Positions 34,583 to 49,521 are shown, counted from the first letter of the stretch. The stretch is 64,000 bases of DNA from Marinobacter zhanjiangensis (GCF_014651935.1 NZ_BMXV01000001.1:558001-622000), one strand, 5' to 3'. Program-made: numbers and translations. Notes: generated from the letters alone by a model not told the origin.

Positions 34583-35326
34583 ATGATTCAGGATTTTGAA
34601 GCATTCAAGGGGGAATTGAGTCTTTCCAAGGAAGAGATCTGCCGTGAGCTGTTCCAGGAAAATACCGACAGGATTCGCATCAAGAAGGAGGCCACGGCGA
34701 CCCGAAACCTGGCCCGTATTATCGATTCCACCCTTCGGCTGGCTAATTCCCAGGGCTTCCATGCGATGACCCTCAGGGATCTGTGCGCAGACTCCGGGCT
34801 CAGCATGGGCGGGCTATACGCCTATATTCGCAACAAGGACGACCTGATCCATCTTATCCAGAGCCATGGTTTCAAACTGACCCGCCGGACGCTGCTGCAT
34901 TATATCGACGGAATCGAAGATCCGGCAGAAAAACTGTCCCAGGCCATCAGGGCCCATGTTTATCTGAGTGAACTGATCCGGCCCTGGTTCTATTTTTCGT
35001 ATATGGAAGCAAAGAGCCTTCCTCCGATAGAGAAGCAGAACGCCATTGCCACAGAGCGGGAGATAGAGACCATCTTCTGCAACATAGTGACCGAGGGAAT
35101 CGAGCAGGGCGTATTCCGTGACATTAATCCCCGCCTGCTGTCATCCCTGATCAAGGCCATGATGCAGGACTGGTATCTCAAGCGTCGCAAGTATCGCGAT
35201 CAGGGCGTGTCGGTGGAAGCGTTTGCAGAGCAGATCCGGGAGTTGCTGCAGTGCTATCTGCTGCCGTTGGACAGGGAAGCGGGGGTGGGTTACCCCCGGG
35301 TTGCTGAGGCTACTTCGTCTACCTGA
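34583..35326 (+). CDS. TetR/AcrR-family transcription regulator
   Basis: About 247 residues from ATG 34583; the ribosome site is weak, so the start is approximate. The helix-turn-helix is IIDSTLRLANSQGFHAMTLR, then DLCADSGLSMGGLYAYIRNKDDL. The ligand-binding half includes LSELIRPWFYFSYMEAKSLP and ends in a polar tail. It is probably the local regulator of the Liv importer, whose operon it follows, and may respond to the imported substrate or its CoA ester. That is inference from position. Confidence 0.82.
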   Translation: MIQDFEAFKGELSLSKEEICRELFQENTDRIRIKKEATATRNLARIIDSTLRLANSQGFHAMTLRDLCADSGLSMGGLYAYIRNKDDLIHLIQSHGFKLTRRTLLHYIDGIEDPAEKLSQAIRAHVYLSELIRPWFYFSYMEAKSLPPIEKQNAIATEREIETIFCNIVTEGIEQGVFRDINPRLLSSLIKAMMQDWYLKRRKYRDQGVSVEAFAEQIRELLQCYLLPLDREAGVGYPRVAEATSST

Positions 35327-35345
35327 CGGACAATAATCCCGGACG

Positions 35346-35386
35346 AAAAAAAGCCCCGGCGGGTAAGCACCTGCCGGGGCTTTTTT
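35346..35386. terminator. Bidirectional Rho-independent terminator
   Basis: AAAAAAGCCCCGGC, a 13-base centre, then GCCGGGGCTTTTTT. A-tract and T-tract flank the stem, so it can end both the TetR gene (+) and gyrB (-). Confidence 0.88.
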
Positions 35387-35398
35387 GTGCGTTGGACG

Positions 35399-38951
<3,553 letters not shown>

Positions 38952-38952
<1 letters not shown>

Positions 38953-40235
38953 CAGTGCAGCATGGTCAGGCGATCATCCATGAACACATCCATCTCCGGA
39001 GCAAGAATGTGAACGTAACGATCGAAATAGAGAAACTGTTTGAGCAGCAGGGCAAACTCCCGGGGGAAATGAAGACCATGGTCCTCACCGATACGAACCA
39101 CTTCCATCAGGATGTTGTTTACCTCATCCTCTGTGTCATCCCCTTGACCGGGTAATGCAGACTCATCCGGCACCACCCGATCCATGCTCTGGTAAAGATT
39201 CCGCAAGTCCCGGGCAAGCGCCGAGGCGTCTACGGATTCCCGAGTGATGCCGATGCGGATCATGGCGTCAGCCATTCCATCAAAATTACCCGCCATGACC
39301 GCAGCAATAAATTCGGACACCGCCTGCCACGTCTGTGGACGAATCCGCCCCACAATCCCGAAGTCGATAAAACCAATACGACCGTCGTCGAGTACCATCA
39401 GGTTGCCGGCGTGAACATCGGCATGGAAAAACTCACACTGGGTCAGACTGGCGAACCAGGTGTTCATGGCCGTAATCAGGGTACGTTCCGGATCATTGGT
39501 AACCCGGCGAATGGTTTCCAGATCCGTCAGCGACACACCATGGAAGCGCTCCATGGTCAGCACACGACGGGTACTGAATTCGTGATGGACCCGGGGCACT
39601 ACCACCTCGTCATTGTGGGTATCTTCGAGGAAACGACGGAAGGTATCCAGGTTTCGCGCTTCCTGGATAAAGTCGCACTCCTCCATCATGGTTTGCTGGA
39701 TTTCCTCAACAATACCGGACAGGGAGGTCCAGGACAGCTTAGGAGCCAGCGCTTCCACCAAACGGGACGAGAAATACAGAAAATTCAGATCGGTCAGAAG
39801 CACGGTTTCTACCCCGGGCTTCTGGACCTTGATCACCACTTCCTCGCCGCTGACCAGGGTCGCCGCATGCACTTGGGCGATGGACGCGGAAGCCAGAGCC
39901 ACCGGATTGATTTCGCTATAGACTTCCTCGAGCGGACGACCCAATTCCTCCCGCAGGATTCGTCGAATATCGCTGTAGGGGATGCTGGGGGTACGATCCA
40001 GACATCCCTGGAACTCGTCCACGTATTCACGGGGGAAGAAGGTGGGAGAACTGGCAATGAACTGCCCCAGCTTGATATAGGTCGCCCCCAGGGACTCGAA
40101 GGTCTCCCGCAGCAACCGGGGTGCGGGCGGACGATGCCCCCGCACCCAGCCCAGGCCGGTACGACCAAGAACCGTCATGGTCTGACCAATCCGAAAGGCT
40201 CCCTTGAGCCCCTGGCTTACCGTTACCCGTGCCAT
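38952..40235 (-). CDS. AarF/UbiB-type atypical kinase between dnaN and recF
   Basis: A 427-residue ABC1/ADCK/UbiB-family protein with AAGGAG before ATG 40235. Family motifs: KLGQFIAS (KxGQ), ALASASIAQVHAA (alanine-rich nucleotide loop), HADVHAGNLMVL (catalytic) and IGFIDFGIVGR (metal-binding DFG-like). UbiB itself is an atypical kinase/ATPase required for ubiquinone synthesis and lies elsewhere in an ubi operon in most relatives; it also has C-terminal membrane helices, which are not seen here. This paralogue is coupled by a one-base overlap to recF and starts 61 bases after dnaN. Its role is unknown. Confidence 0.85.
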
Positions 40236-40296
40236 TGCCTTCTCCTTTCAGTATCAACCTGTTCCGTGAACCGGAACCGACGTGCCGCGATCCCGC

Positions 40297-41400
40297 CTAC
40301 AGCCTCATGGGCATGACCACATACAGACTGCGGGTTTCGCTGTCTGATTCGATCAGCGCACTGCTGTTGGGGTTCGACAGGGTAATCCTCACCTGATCAT
40401 CATCCAGCGCATTCATGACATCCACAAGATAGCCAACGTTGAATCCGATCTGGAGCTCTTCACCCTGATAATCCACAGCCAGCGCATCCTCGGCCTGCTC
40501 CTGATCCGGGTTGTTGGCAAACACTTCCAGTTTGCCGGACGACAGATTCAGGCGCACACCGCGAATATTCTCATGGGACAGGATGCCGGCGCGCTGCAGC
40601 GTGTTCTTCATGGTAGCGCGGTCCGCCAGGACCACTTTGTCACCACCCCGGGGAATTACCCGGTTGTAGTCGGGGAACTTGCCTTCGATCAATTTGGAAG
40701 TGAACGTATAGGATCCTACCGTTACCCGGAGGTGGTTATCACCAATCACCAGGGTTGCCGGGGTTTCCACATCATCCAGCAATCGCGTCAGTTCCAGCAC
40801 ACCCTTGCGGGGAACGATTACCTGGCGCACATCCTCCACCCCGGTTCCCATGTCAAAATGGGCCATTGCCAGTCGGTGGCCATCGGTAGCCACGGTACGC
40901 AGGTAGTCCGGCGCCACCTCGAGTAGCAGACCGTTGAGATAATAACGCACATCCTGCTGGGCCATAGCAAAGGCGGTCGCCTCCAGCATTCGGCCAAGCT
41001 CTTTTTGCGGTACCTCCAGCCGGATGCTGGCCTCTTCGTCTTCCACATTGGGAAAGTGCTGAGCCGGCAAGGTCGACAGAGTGAAGTGACTCGCTCCGCA
41101 ACGAAGATGAAGACGATCCCCTTCCAGAACCAGCTCAATAGGTGCCTCGTCTCCCAGCGCACGGCAGATGTCCGAAAGCTTGCGGGCAGGCACCGTGATG
41201 GCGCCAGGCTGATCCACATGAACCGGCGCCACCCGGGCCACCAGTTCCACTTCCATGTTGGTGCCGGTGAGGGTCAGGTGGTTTTCCTCCGCTACCAACA
41301 GTACGTTGGACAGTACCGGCATGGTCTGTTTGCGCTCTACCACACCGGCAATGGACTGAAGCGGTGTGAGCAGAGATTCTCGGCTGATAGTCAGTTTCAT
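40297..41400 (-). CDS. dnaN: DNA polymerase III beta sliding clamp
   Basis: A 367-residue clamp that encircles DNA and tethers polymerase III. It opens MKLTISRESLLTPLQSIAGV and has ERKQTMPVLSNVLL, VRYYLNGLLLEV, ATDGHRLAMAHFD and the C-terminal ending YVVMPMRL, all characteristic. The length is normal. It follows dnaA by 45 bases and leads to the UbiB-like kinase and recF. Confidence 0.98.
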   Translation of the reverse strand: MKLTISRESLLTPLQSIAGVVERKQTMPVLSNVLLVAEENHLTLTGTNMEVELVARVAPVHVDQPGAITVPARKLSDICRALGDEAPIELVLEGDRLHLRCGASHFTLSTLPAQHFPNVEDEEASIRLEVPQKELGRMLEATAFAMAQQDVRYYLNGLLLEVAPDYLRTVATDGHRLAMAHFDMGTGVEDVRQVIVPRKGVLELTRLLDDVETPATLVIGDNHLRVTVGSYTFTSKLIEGKFPDYNRVIPRGGDKVVLADRATMKNTLQRAGILSHENIRGVRLNLSSGKLEVFANNPDQEQAEDALAVDYQGEELQIGFNVGYLVDVMNALDDDQVRITLSNPNSSALIESDSETRSLYVVMPMRL

Positions 41401-41445
41401 GTCACTCGACGTTCCTGTGGATAGTTTCTTGTCGGCTTGCCGGCG

Positions 41446-42936
41446 TCAACTGGTCAGCAGACGCATGAAATTCTGATAGTCCTCACGAATCCCGGGATCA
41501 CTTTCCTGAAGTTCAACAATCTTCTTGCAGGCATGCAGGACCGTCGTATGATCCCGCCCGCCGAAGGCATCGCCAATTTCCGGCAGGCTGTGATTGGTCA
41601 GCTCCTTGGACAGGGCCATGGCCATCTGCCTGGGCCGGGTCACGGTTCGCGTACGACGCTTCGACAACAGATCCGATACCTTGATCTTGTAGTACTCCGC
41701 CACCGTGCGCTGGATGTTGTCCATGCTCACCTGCTTCTCATGCAGCGCCAGCAGATCTTTCAGGCTTTCACGGATAAACGGCGGCGTAATCTCGGATCCG
41801 GTAAAATGGGCATTGGCTATCACCAGCCTGAGTGCGCCTTCCAGCTCACGCACGTTGGAGCGAATTTTCTGGGCGATAAAAAAGGCCGCCTCGCTGCTCA
41901 GGCGAACATTCGCCTGCTCCGCTTTTTTCATCAGGATGGCCACCCGCGTCTCCAGCTCGGGGGGCTCCACCATAACCGTCAGCCCCCAGCCGAAACGGGA
42001 CTTCAGCCGCTCCTCCATATCGGTGATTTCCTTGGGGAAGCGGTCACAGGTAACAATAACCTGCTGGCCACCCTCCAACAAGGCGTTGAAGGTGTGGAAA
42101 AACTCCTCCTGGGACCGCTCCTTACGTGCGAAGAACTGGATGTCATCAATCAACAGCGCATCCACGGAGCGGTAATAGCGCTTGAACTCATTGATGGCAT
42201 TCAGTTGCAACGCCTTGACCATATCCGCCACGAACCGTTCCGAACGCAGGTAAGCCACCTTGGCGTTAGGATTGCGGGCCACGATCTCATTGCCGATGGC
42301 ATGCATCAGGTGGGTCTTGCCAAGACCAACCCCACCATAAAGAAACAGCGGGTTGTAGGACCCACCAGGGTTTTCCGCCACCTGCATGGAAGCCGCCCGC
42401 GCCAGCTGGTTGGACTTACCTTCCACAAACGTATCGAAGGTAAACCCTTCGTTAAGGAACGACTGATGCCGGATGTCCCCTTCTACCTGGACCGATGACC
42501 GCCTGGACGCGGCCGGAGGCACGGACGCCGCAACCCCTTTTTCCTCCTCGGTGACCTTGCCGGTCTCCTCGGTATCCGGCACCGAAGGTCGCTTACGGCG
42601 TTCCAGCCCGGATGAATGATTGCCATTGATCCGGCGGTGGGCTTCGGCGGTGGACGACCTTGCCCCCTCGCTGGACGGTTGCGAAGGCCGGCTGGCCGAA
42701 CCTACCTTCATGTTCACCCGCGGAGCATGTCCCCCCTCCAGGTCCTTGATCACTTCCTCAATCCGGCGCAGGTATTTCTGATTTACCCAGTCCATGACAA
42801 AACGGTTGGGCGCAAACAGCACCAGGTTGCCCTCGCTCAGTTCCGGCTGAAGGGGCCGTAGCCAGGTGTTGAACTGCTGTGCCGGAAACTCATCCCGGAG
42901 TACTTCAAGACACTGATGCCAGATCTGCTGCGGCAC
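41446..42936 (-). CDS. dnaA: Chromosomal replication initiator DnaA
   Basis: About 496 residues. GTG 42936 is nine bases after GGAGG; GTG 42942 is three bases after it and is an alternative. The protein has the four-domain plan. Domain I begins [20 protein letters not shown], followed by a polar linker (about 90-170). The AAA+ domain has Walker [16 protein letters not shown], Walker [10 protein letters not shown] and sensor motifs. Domain IV has [15 protein letters not shown], which reads DnaA boxes. It binds oriC just upstream and initiates replication. Confidence 0.97.
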   Translation of the reverse strand: MPQQIWHQCLEVLRDEFPAQQFNTWLRPLQPELSEGNLVLFAPNRFVMDWVNQKYLRRIEEVIKDLEGGHAPRVNMKVGSASRPSQPSSEGARSSTAEAHRRINGNHSSGLERRKRPSVPDTEETGKVTEEEKGVAASVPPAASRRSSVQVEGDIRHQSFLNEGFTFDTFVEGKSNQLARAASMQVAENPGGSYNPLFLYGGVGLGKTHLMHAIGNEIVARNPNAKVAYLRSERFVADMVKALQLNAINEFKRYYRSVDALLIDDIQFFARKERSQEEFFHTFNALLEGGQQVIVTCDRFPKEITDMEERLKSRFGWGLTVMVEPPELETRVAILMKKAEQANVRLSSEAAFFIAQKIRSNVRELEGALRLVIANAHFTGSEITPPFIRESLKDLLALHEKQVSMDNIQRTVAEYYKIKVSDLLSKRRTRTVTRPRQMAMALSKELTNHSLPEIGDAFGGRDHTTVLHACKKIVELQESDPGIREDYQNFMRLLTS

Positions 42937-42942
42937 GTCCAC

Positions 42943-43607
42943 TTGCCTCCGATACTGAAAAAACACGAATGGAACCCGCAACCCGTTACGCACGGAGCCG
43001 CAAGAACCGGAAATTCTACCGCCCGAAGGCCTTCAGGAAAAGCCTCAAAACGGAACCCGTAAACAGCCTGTGGAAAAGTTTTCCCTTTTTTTTCATTATT
43101 TTACAATTTTACACACATCGTTGTGTACAGAAAATTCGGGCAAGAAAGTTATCCACAGAGGGTTGTCAATAACCTGCCTGCAACCCTGTTCACGAGCGCT
43201 TGATGAATCCGGGATAACCTTCATATCTGGCTGAAACGAGACTTCTCCCCAATCGGTGCATGCGCTATCCACAGCCCTCACCGGCACTTCAGCACAACCT
43301 TACCAAGCACGTAACCCTATAATTTCCTGCTAATAAAAAGACCTTTCCACAGAATTTGGCCTGCGTAATAACAGTAATAACAGAAAAGATTTAAAAGAAT
43401 CAGATAAACCTAATGATGTTATTATCCGGGCGTCCCCATACCCTGCCTCGGGACTTTCCCGCACCGCACTTCCAGTCCCTGCCGCGCACTCCGAGAAAGC
43501 ATTGAAATCCCCCCATGATTTGCTTAGAATGCCGCACCTGTTTTGACTGTTCATTTTGCAGCCAGCCGCTGGCTTCAAACCACCTCACGATCAACGAGAG
43601 CGTAATC
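42943..43607. other. Chromosomal replication origin oriC (dnaA-rpmH region)
   Basis: This 665-base gene-free region between the divergent dnaA and rpmH genes holds DnaA-box-like 9-mers: TTATCCACA at 43149-43157 (perfect), TTTTACACA at 43107-43115 (fits TTWTNCACA), a reverse TGTGGAAAA at 43069-43077 (one mismatch), CTATCCACA at 43265-43273 (one mismatch) and CTTTCCACA at 43343-43351 (two mismatches). An AT-rich stretch follows at about 43360-43420 with TAATAACAG repeated in tandem, a plausible unwinding element. The position is the usual one for pseudomonad-type gamma origins. Confidence 0.85.
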
Positions 43608-43742
43608 ATGAAAAGAACGTTTCAACCAAGCGTACTGAAGCGTAAGCGTGTCCACGGTTTCCGTGCCCGCATGGCCACTGCCAACGGTCGCAAGGTCATC
43701 TCACGCCGTCGTGCCAAAGGCCGCGCACGCCTGTCAGCCTGA
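43608..43742 (+). CDS. rpmH: 50S ribosomal protein L34
   Basis: A 44-residue basic protein, [18 protein letters not shown] then [20 protein letters not shown], the full L34 signature. It begins at ATG 43608 after an AACGAGAG site. It is the first gene on the right side of oriC and probably co-transcribed with rnpA. Confidence 0.98.
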   Translation: MKRTFQPSVLKRKRVHGFRARMATANGRKVISRRRAKGRARLSA

Positions 43743-43755
43743 TACGGATTGCAGC

Positions 43756-44139
43756 GTGGGGGATCACTCGTTTCCCAAAACGTCCCGTTTATTGCGACCG
43801 GCTGATTATTCCGGCGTTTTTGACGACGTACAGGTGCGTATTCCCCACCGGCACTTCCTGATTCTGGCGTCGCCTAATGGCCTTGGGCGGCCCAGACTTG
43901 GCCTGATTTTCTCGAAGCGCAACCTGAAACACGCCGTACAGAGAAATCGCGTGAAACGGTTGGTCCGGGAAACCTTTCGCCATCACAATGACCTGGGGTC
44001 ACTGGATATTGTCGTTCTCGGGCGACAGAACCTGGCTTCCCAGGACAATCAGGCGCTACACCGGTCTCTTGACGGCCTCTGGCAGAAACTTGCCAGAAAA
44101 TCACCGGGGTCCGAAACCGCCAGCGACCCTTCAGGATAG
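43756..44139 (+). CDS. rnpA: Ribonuclease P protein component
   Basis: About 127 residues from GTG 43756, with only a weak ribosome site. It is the protein subunit that helps the RNase P RNA mature tRNA 5' ends. The conserved RNR block is [20 protein letters not shown]. It starts 14 bases after rpmH and ends six bases before yidD, in the standard order. Confidence 0.95.
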   Translation: MGDHSFPKTSRLLRPADYSGVFDDVQVRIPHRHFLILASPNGLGRPRLGLIFSKRNLKHAVQRNRVKRLVRETFRHHNDLGSLDIVVLGRQNLASQDNQALHRSLDGLWQKLARKSPGSETASDPSG

Positions 44140-44144
44140 GCAGC

Positions 44145-44402
44145 ATGCGATCTCTCCTGGTAGTTCCCATCCATGTCTACCGCTATGCCATCAGTCCGAT
44201 GATGGCCAGCCACTGCCGTCATATCCCGAGCTGCTCCGCCTACGCACTGGAAGCCATTGATACCCATGGTGCCCTGCGGGGCTCATGGCTGGCAGCACGA
44301 CGGCTGTCCCGCTGTCATCCCTGGGGAACCCACGGATACGATCCGGTACCCGGCACTGACCGGTCAGATACCCGGGCAAAAGCCAACCAAACTGCAGACT
44401 AA
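44145..44402 (+). CDS. yidD: Membrane protein insertion efficiency factor YidD
   Basis: An 85-residue protein. The family block is [20 protein letters not shown], then [21 protein letters not shown] and the end [13 protein letters not shown]. It helps YidC-dependent insertion at the inner membrane. It sits between rnpA and yidC. Confidence 0.96.
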   Translation: MRSLLVVPIHVYRYAISPMMASHCRHIPSCSAYALEAIDTHGALRGSWLAARRLSRCHPWGTHGYDPVPGTDRSDTRAKANQTAD

Positions 44403-44406
44403 GTTT

Positions 44407-46107
44407 ATGGACATTCAGCGCATCGTATTATTTGCCGGTCTTGCCATAGTCAGTTACCTGATGGTCCTGGCCTGGAACGAGGACTATAACCAGCCTGTGG
44501 TAACCCCGACCGTTCAGGAGCAATCTGCTGACCCGGAAGCCGTGGCAGATGATGAACTGAGTCTCCCCGATTCTGGTGATCAACAGGCGTCGGATACTGC
44601 CGGCGACTTTTCCGCGCCCGGGGATGACGATCGTCAGAGCAGCGCAGACGTGTCCACCTCCGACCGGCTGGTCACCGTTCGCACCGATGTGCTGGAGCTC
44701 AAAATCGACCGTGTCGGTGGTAATCTGGTGGAAGCTTCACTACTGGACTACGACCGTAAACTGGACGGTGACGAACCCCTGCGTCTGCTGCAAACCACCG
44801 ACCGGCGCACCTATTTCCTGGAAAGCGGGATGATCGGCCGCGACGGTTTTGATAGCCGCAAGAATAATGAACCACCGGTCTATGAGGTGTCTGATCCGCA
44901 GGTTGAATTGTCCGAAGGTCAGGATTCGATACAGGTCGACCTCCGCTATGAGACCGGCCAGGGCGTCTCAGTCATCAAGCGGTATACTCTCGAGCGCAAC
45001 AGCTATGAAATCGATGTCAGTTATCTGATCGACAATCAGTCCGACAACGCCTGGCAGGGTAACTTCACCGGCAAGATCATTCGTGACGAAGCGCCCGATC
45101 CCACTGCCCAGAACAGCATGGGCATGCGCGCGTTTCTGGGCCTGGTCATCAGTACTCCGGAGGATCCCTACGACAAGTTTGACTTCTCAGACCTGGAAGA
45201 CGACCGCATCAACCAGCCGGTGACCAACGGCTGGCTGGCGTTCCTGCAGCACTATTTCATTTCCGCGTGGATTCCACCCCGGGACCAGACTCATCAGTTC
45301 CAGACAACCACCCGTGGCAACCTCAACGTGATGGGCTTTGTCAGCCCCGCCACTGTGGTCGAACCGGGTGAAACTGCCAGCACGGGCGCCCGCGTTTATG
45401 TGGGCCCGAAAGTCATCGATCGGTTGGAAAACATTGCTCCCAACCTCGACCGCACCGTCGACTTCGGGTTCCTGTTCTTCCTTTCCCTGCCACTGTTCCT
45501 GTTCATGGACTGGATTCACAGCCTGGTGGGTAACTGGGGCGTTTCCATCATCCTGCTGACTGTGGTCGTCAAGGCGGTATTCTTCAAACTGTCAGCGACC
45601 AGCTATCGTTCCATGGCGCGGATGCGTGCTGTAGCGCCGCAACTAACCCGGCTCAAGGAGCTGTACGGCGACGACCGTCAGCGCATGTCCCAGGAAATGA
45701 TGGCGCTGTACAAGAAGGAGAAGATCAATCCATTGGGCGGGTGTCTGCCCATCCTGGTACAGATGCCGGTTTTCATCGCCCTGTACTGGGTATTGTTCGA
45801 AAGTGTGCAATTGCGCCACGCGCCTTTCATGCTGTGGATTCAGGATCTGTCCCAGATGGACCCCTACTTCATTCTGCCGATCCTGATGGGCGCCAGCATG
45901 ATGCTGCAGATGCACCTGAACCCGACTCCACCGGATCCCATGCAGGCCAAGATCATGAAGATGATGCCCATCGTCTTCACCGTGTTCTTCCTGTGGTTCC
46001 CGGCGGGTCTGGTGCTGTACTGGCTGACCAACAACGTTCTGTCCATTGCGCAGCAGTGGTACATTACCAGCAAGATCGAAAAAGAAATGGCTGCCCGAAA
46101 GTCGTAA
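44407..46107 (+). CDS. yidC: Membrane protein insertase YidC
   Basis: A 566-residue insertase from ATG 44407. The N-terminal membrane segment is [19 protein letters not shown] large periplasmic beta-domain (about residues 60-340) has an acidic Asp/Ser-rich start. The C-terminal five-helix core includes [59 protein letters not shown] and [17 protein letters not shown] strong terminator follows. Confidence 0.97.
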   Translation: MDIQRIVLFAGLAIVSYLMVLAWNEDYNQPVVTPTVQEQSADPEAVADDELSLPDSGDQQASDTAGDFSAPGDDDRQSSADVSTSDRLVTVRTDVLELKIDRVGGNLVEASLLDYDRKLDGDEPLRLLQTTDRRTYFLESGMIGRDGFDSRKNNEPPVYEVSDPQVELSEGQDSIQVDLRYETGQGVSVIKRYTLERNSYEIDVSYLIDNQSDNAWQGNFTGKIIRDEAPDPTAQNSMGMRAFLGLVISTPEDPYDKFDFSDLEDDRINQPVTNGWLAFLQHYFISAWIPPRDQTHQFQTTTRGNLNVMGFVSPATVVEPGETASTGARVYVGPKVIDRLENIAPNLDRTVDFGFLFFLSLPLFLFMDWIHSLVGNWGVSIILLTVVVKAVFFKLSATSYRSMARMRAVAPQLTRLKELYGDDRQRMSQEMMALYKKEKINPLGGCLPILVQMPVFIALYWVLFESVQLRHAPFMLWIQDLSQMDPYFILPILMGASMMLQMHLNPTPPDPMQAKIMKMMPIVFTVFFLWFPAGLVLYWLTNNVLSIAQQWYITSKIEKEMAARKS

Positions 46108-46135
46108 CAGCCAACCTGTCTGTCTCAGGTCATGC

Positions 46136-46165
46136 GGGGCTCCTTCGGGAGCCCCGTTTTGTTTT
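46136..46165 (+). terminator. Rho-independent terminator after yidC
   Basis: GGGGCTCC, a TTCG tetraloop, GGAGCCCC, then GTTTTGTTTT, 29 bases after the yidC stop. The tetraloop and T tract are classical. Confidence 0.92.
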
Positions 46166-46198
46166 CAAGTAGCAGCCAGGGGTGCTGCGGAGGTTCCC

Positions 46199-47569
46199 AT
46201 GCAACCAGTCACTGATTCCATCGCTGCCATAGCGACGGCCCCCGGCCAGGCGGGCGTTGGTATCGTGCGGGTGTCCGGCCCCATCGCCAGAGATATCGCC
46301 CGCTCCATGCTGGGTTTCGAACCCAGACCGCGACATGCCCACTACGGTGCCTTTCTGGATGGGAATGGCGATCTGATTGATGAAGGCATCGGGCTGTTCT
46401 TTCCCAACCCTCACTCCTTTACCGGTGAGGATGTGCTGGAACTTCAGGGCCATGGCGGCACGGTGATCCTGGATATGCTGCTGCGCCGGGTCTGCCAGCT
46501 GGGTGCCCGCCTGGCCCGGCCGGGAGAGTTTTCCGAACGAGCATTTCTGAACGACAAACTGGATCTGACCCAGGCGGAAGCGATAGCTGACCTTATCGAG
46601 AGCAGCTCCGAGCAGGCTGCCCGTTCTGCCGTGCATTCGCTGCAGGGGGTGTTTTCCCGCCGTATCAATGAACTGGTGGAAGCGGTCACCCAACTGAGGA
46701 TCTACGTGGAAGCCGCCATCGACTTTCCGGAAGAGGAGATCGATTTCCTGGCTGATGGCAAGGTGGCCGAGGACCTGCGCAGGATCGTTGCCGATCTGGA
46801 TCGGATTATCGTCGAAGCGCATCAGGGCAGTCTGCTGCGGGACGGCATGAAGGTGGTCATCGCCGGCCGGCCCAATGCCGGCAAGTCCAGCCTGCTCAAT
46901 GCCCTGGCTGGCCGGGAAGCCGCCATTGTCACTGCGGTTGAAGGCACTACCCGGGACGTGCTGCGGGAACATATCCACATTGACGGCATGCCCCTGCACA
47001 TCATCGATACCGCCGGCCTTCGGGACAGCCCTGACGAAGTGGAACAGATCGGCATTGCCCGGGCCTGGGATGAGATCCGCCACGCCGACCGTATCCTGCT
47101 GATGGTGGACGCCACAACCACCGCCGAAGTGGAAGCCCATACTATCTGGCCGGACTTTATCGACCAGTTGCCGGAACAGGCGCCGGTCACGGTGATCCGC
47201 AACAAGGTGGACCTGTCCGATGAACCGGTCGGCATCACCGCCGAACCCGGTCAGGCCGCGCCGGTGATTCGCCTGGCGGCCAAGTCCGCCGATGGCCTGG
47301 AAATACTGCGGGATCACCTCAAGCAGTGCATGGGCTTTGCCACCACCACCGAAGGCGGTTTCCTCGCCCGTCGCCGTCACCTGGATGCCCTGCAGCGGGC
47401 GCTGTCATCCTTGCACCAGGGCCAGGACCAGCTTCAGGGCTATGGCGCCGGGGAATTGCTGGCCGAGGATCTCAGGGCCGCACAGGACGCCCTTGGTGAG
47501 ATTACCGGGGTGATGACCTCCGACGACCTGCTGGGCAAGATTTTTAGCAGCTTCTGCATTGGTAAGTAA
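46199..47569 (+). CDS. mnmE: tRNA uridine 34 modification GTPase MnmE
   Basis: A 456-residue GTPase from ATG 46199, with GGAGG five bases upstream. It makes the 5-carboxymethylaminomethyl group on wobble U34 with MnmG, and also has a folate-binding N-domain ([20 protein letters not shown]). The GTPase domain has [29 protein letters not shown] and NKVD; the C-terminal CIGK carries the catalytic cysteine. Its partner mnmG is 6.6 kb away, separated by an accessory block. Confidence 0.97.
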   Translation: MQPVTDSIAAIATAPGQAGVGIVRVSGPIARDIARSMLGFEPRPRHAHYGAFLDGNGDLIDEGIGLFFPNPHSFTGEDVLELQGHGGTVILDMLLRRVCQLGARLARPGEFSERAFLNDKLDLTQAEAIADLIESSSEQAARSAVHSLQGVFSRRINELVEAVTQLRIYVEAAIDFPEEEIDFLADGKVAEDLRRIVADLDRIIVEAHQGSLLRDGMKVVIAGRPNAGKSSLLNALAGREAAIVTAVEGTTRDVLREHIHIDGMPLHIIDTAGLRDSPDEVEQIGIARAWDEIRHADRILLMVDATTTAEVEAHTIWPDFIDQLPEQAPVTVIRNKVDLSDEPVGITAEPGQAAPVIRLAAKSADGLEILRDHLKQCMGFATTTEGGFLARRRHLDALQRALSSLHQGQDQLQGYGAGELLAEDLRAAQDALGEITGVMTSDDLLGKIFSSFCIGK

Positions 47570-47707
47570 GTACTGACTATCATTTAAAGCAACCTCAACG
47601 CAAAGGCCATCGCGCCGCTCAGGAACATCCAACTCACCGCTCCTGTTTCCGCTCCGGTGACGTCCCGAGCCCATGTCAAAGCTCGACTGAACAGAGGGCG
47701 GAACCAC

Positions 47708-47736
47708 AAAAAAGGGGAGGCCTGCGGGCTTCCCCT
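47708..47736 (-). terminator. Rho-independent terminator for ectD
   Basis: Minus strand: GGGGAAGCC, four-base loop, GGCCTCCCC, then a run of six T. It lies 33 bases past the ectD stop. Confidence 0.82.
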
Positions 47737-47768
47737 GTTGCGTTGCAGGACTTGCCTCTGCGGCAGAC

Positions 47769-48707
47769 TCAACCCGTCCGCCTCAGGTCGTCGTCACGGC
47801 CTATCGGCTGCAGAGCTTCCGTGTTGGTACGGTTGCCCAGAAAACCGGGCCGTGGCTTGTTACCGCAGTATGGCTCCACCAGCTGGTTTTCCACACTGTT
47901 GAACACGAAGAACAAGTTGCTCCTTGGCCAGGGCGACATATTGGCGTTGGAGGCGTGGAGCGTATTGCACTCGAAGATGATCAGCGATCCGGCCGGGCCG
48001 GTGGGCGCCTGGATGCCGCCCTGATCTGCCAGTTGTGCCAGGTCCTGATCGTTGGGAACGCCCAGTTCCTGTTTCTTCAGGGAGGACTGGTAATTGTCTT
48101 CCGGAGTGCGACCAACGCAGGGCACAAACCGTTTGTGGGAACCGGGGATCAGCATCAGCGGCCCGTTGAACGGGGTGTTGTCGGTCAGGGCAATGGAAAA
48201 GCTGACCGCCCGCATGCGGGGCATGCCATCCTCGGCGTGCCAGGTTTCGAAATCCGAATGCCAGTCGAACCCCTTGCCGTGGAAGCCGGGCTTGAAGTTG
48301 ATACGTGACTGGTGGATGTAGGCATCGCTGCCCAACAGCTGATGCACCATGGCCAGAATTCTGGGGTCCCGGGTTAGCCGATCAAAACGCTCGGATAACT
48401 CGTGCACACCAAAAACTGACCGGATCTCCGGCTTGCCAGGCTCGGTAATGGTGCCCTCTGCCCTGAGAATGTCGCTGTCATTTTCATAGTCCCGCAGGTC
48501 CTGACGAAAGCGGGCCACCGTGTCCTGGTCCAGAAAATTGGGGAAACCCAGGAAACCATCCCGCTCGTAACGGGCCAGCTCGGTCTCACTCAGCGGGCCT
48601 TCGGACCGGTCGGAACCGGTGCTGTGAACAACCGGATCCAGGCGCTCAAAGGATGGGGTCGGGCGTTCAAGGCGACTGGGATAAAAATCTTCAGATCGAG
48701 TAGTCAT
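47769..48707 (-). CDS. ectD: Ectoine 5-hydroxylase
   Basis: A 312-residue Fe(II)/2-oxoglutarate dioxygenase. ATG 48707 has AAGGAGG seven bases upstream. It hydroxylates ectoine at C5. Canonical signature: FDWHSDFETWHAEDGMPRMR, with His150 and Asp152; His251 in NTLHASN and Arg262 in PRSNLFFV complete the site. The upstream RINFKPGFHG fits the family, unlike the first copy (14 kb). No ectA, ectB or ectC lies in the window, so ectoine must be made by genes elsewhere or imported. It lies between mnmE and a lipoprotein gene. Confidence 0.92.
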   Translation of the reverse strand: MTTRSEDFYPSRLERPTPSFERLDPVVHSTGSDRSEGPLSETELARYERDGFLGFPNFLDQDTVARFRQDLRDYENDSDILRAEGTITEPGKPEIRSVFGVHELSERFDRLTRDPRILAMVHQLLGSDAYIHQSRINFKPGFHGKGFDWHSDFETWHAEDGMPRMRAVSFSIALTDNTPFNGPLMLIPGSHKRFVPCVGRTPEDNYQSSLKKQELGVPNDQDLAQLADQGGIQAPTGPAGSLIIFECNTLHASNANMSPWPRSNLFFVFNSVENQLVEPYCGNKPRPGFLGNRTNTEALQPIGRDDDLRRTG

Positions 48708-48916
48708 ATTCGAACCTCCTTCCAGTGGGACTCGATTAATCAACTCAAAAAGGTTTCAGGAATTTCTCTTTGAAAATAGTGCGTTAGTAATTTTTCAACG
48801 CAGCGTCAGTAGACTATGGCCGGGGTTGCCGGAATTCAAGGCCGATATCGAAAACAGAACCGGGTCCGGTCAGCCGGCGTATGTTTCTGTCCCCACCGGA
48901 CAGGAGTGTAAAGGTT

Positions 48917-49486
48917 ATGCAAACCCCTGCTATAGCGATGGTTGTTGCTGGTCTCAGGAACCGTATCTGGGTATTTTTGTCGGTATTGCTACTGGCTGGC
49001 TGTGCGGGTCCTTCCCTCGATGATTACCAGTCCCGGACACCGGTTCTGGTACCGGACCAGTTCTTTCAGGGTTCGCTTACCGCCCATGGTGTGGTCAAGA
49101 ACCTGTCGGGAGAGGTCATAAGAGCCTTCGAGGCCGACATCGAAGCCAGCTGGAGTGACGATGGCACCGGCACCCTGGATGAGGTGTTCCGATTCGACGA
49201 CGGCGAGGTGGACACCCGGGTCTGGACCCTGACACCAGAGCAAGACGGCTATCGGGCCGAAGCCGGTGACGTGGTCGAACCGGGCTTCATGGAGTGGCGT
49301 GGCAACGCCATCCACATGAACTATGTGCTGGAGGTGCCCTACGGTGATGGCACCATTAATGTGCGCATGGATGACTGGATGTACCTGGTCACGCCGGATA
49401 CCCTGATCAACGAGACTGCCATGAGCAAATGGGGCATAGGCGTTGGTGAAGTGGTCCTGGTGATCCGGCGCAGCAACGACCGGTAA
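48917..49486 (+). CDS. DUF3833 lipoprotein
   Basis: About 189 residues from ATG 48917. A lipobox LLLAGCAGPS near residue 30 marks an outer- or inner-membrane lipoprotein. The mature part has FFQGSLTAHGVVKNLSGEVI, DGEVDTRVWTLTPEQDG and VRMDDWMYLVTPDTLINETA, the DUF3833 pattern. The function is unknown. It is followed by an RND efflux pair 35 bases later on the same strand. Confidence 0.82.
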   Translation: MQTPAIAMVVAGLRNRIWVFLSVLLLAGCAGPSLDDYQSRTPVLVPDQFFQGSLTAHGVVKNLSGEVIRAFEADIEASWSDDGTGTLDEVFRFDDGEVDTRVWTLTPEQDGYRAEAGDVVEPGFMEWRGNAIHMNYVLEVPYGDGTINVRMDDWMYLVTPDTLINETAMSKWGIGVGEVVLVIRRSNDR

Positions 49487-49521
49487 AACCAGCACCTCAG
49501 CGAAAACAGGTAACAGTTCCT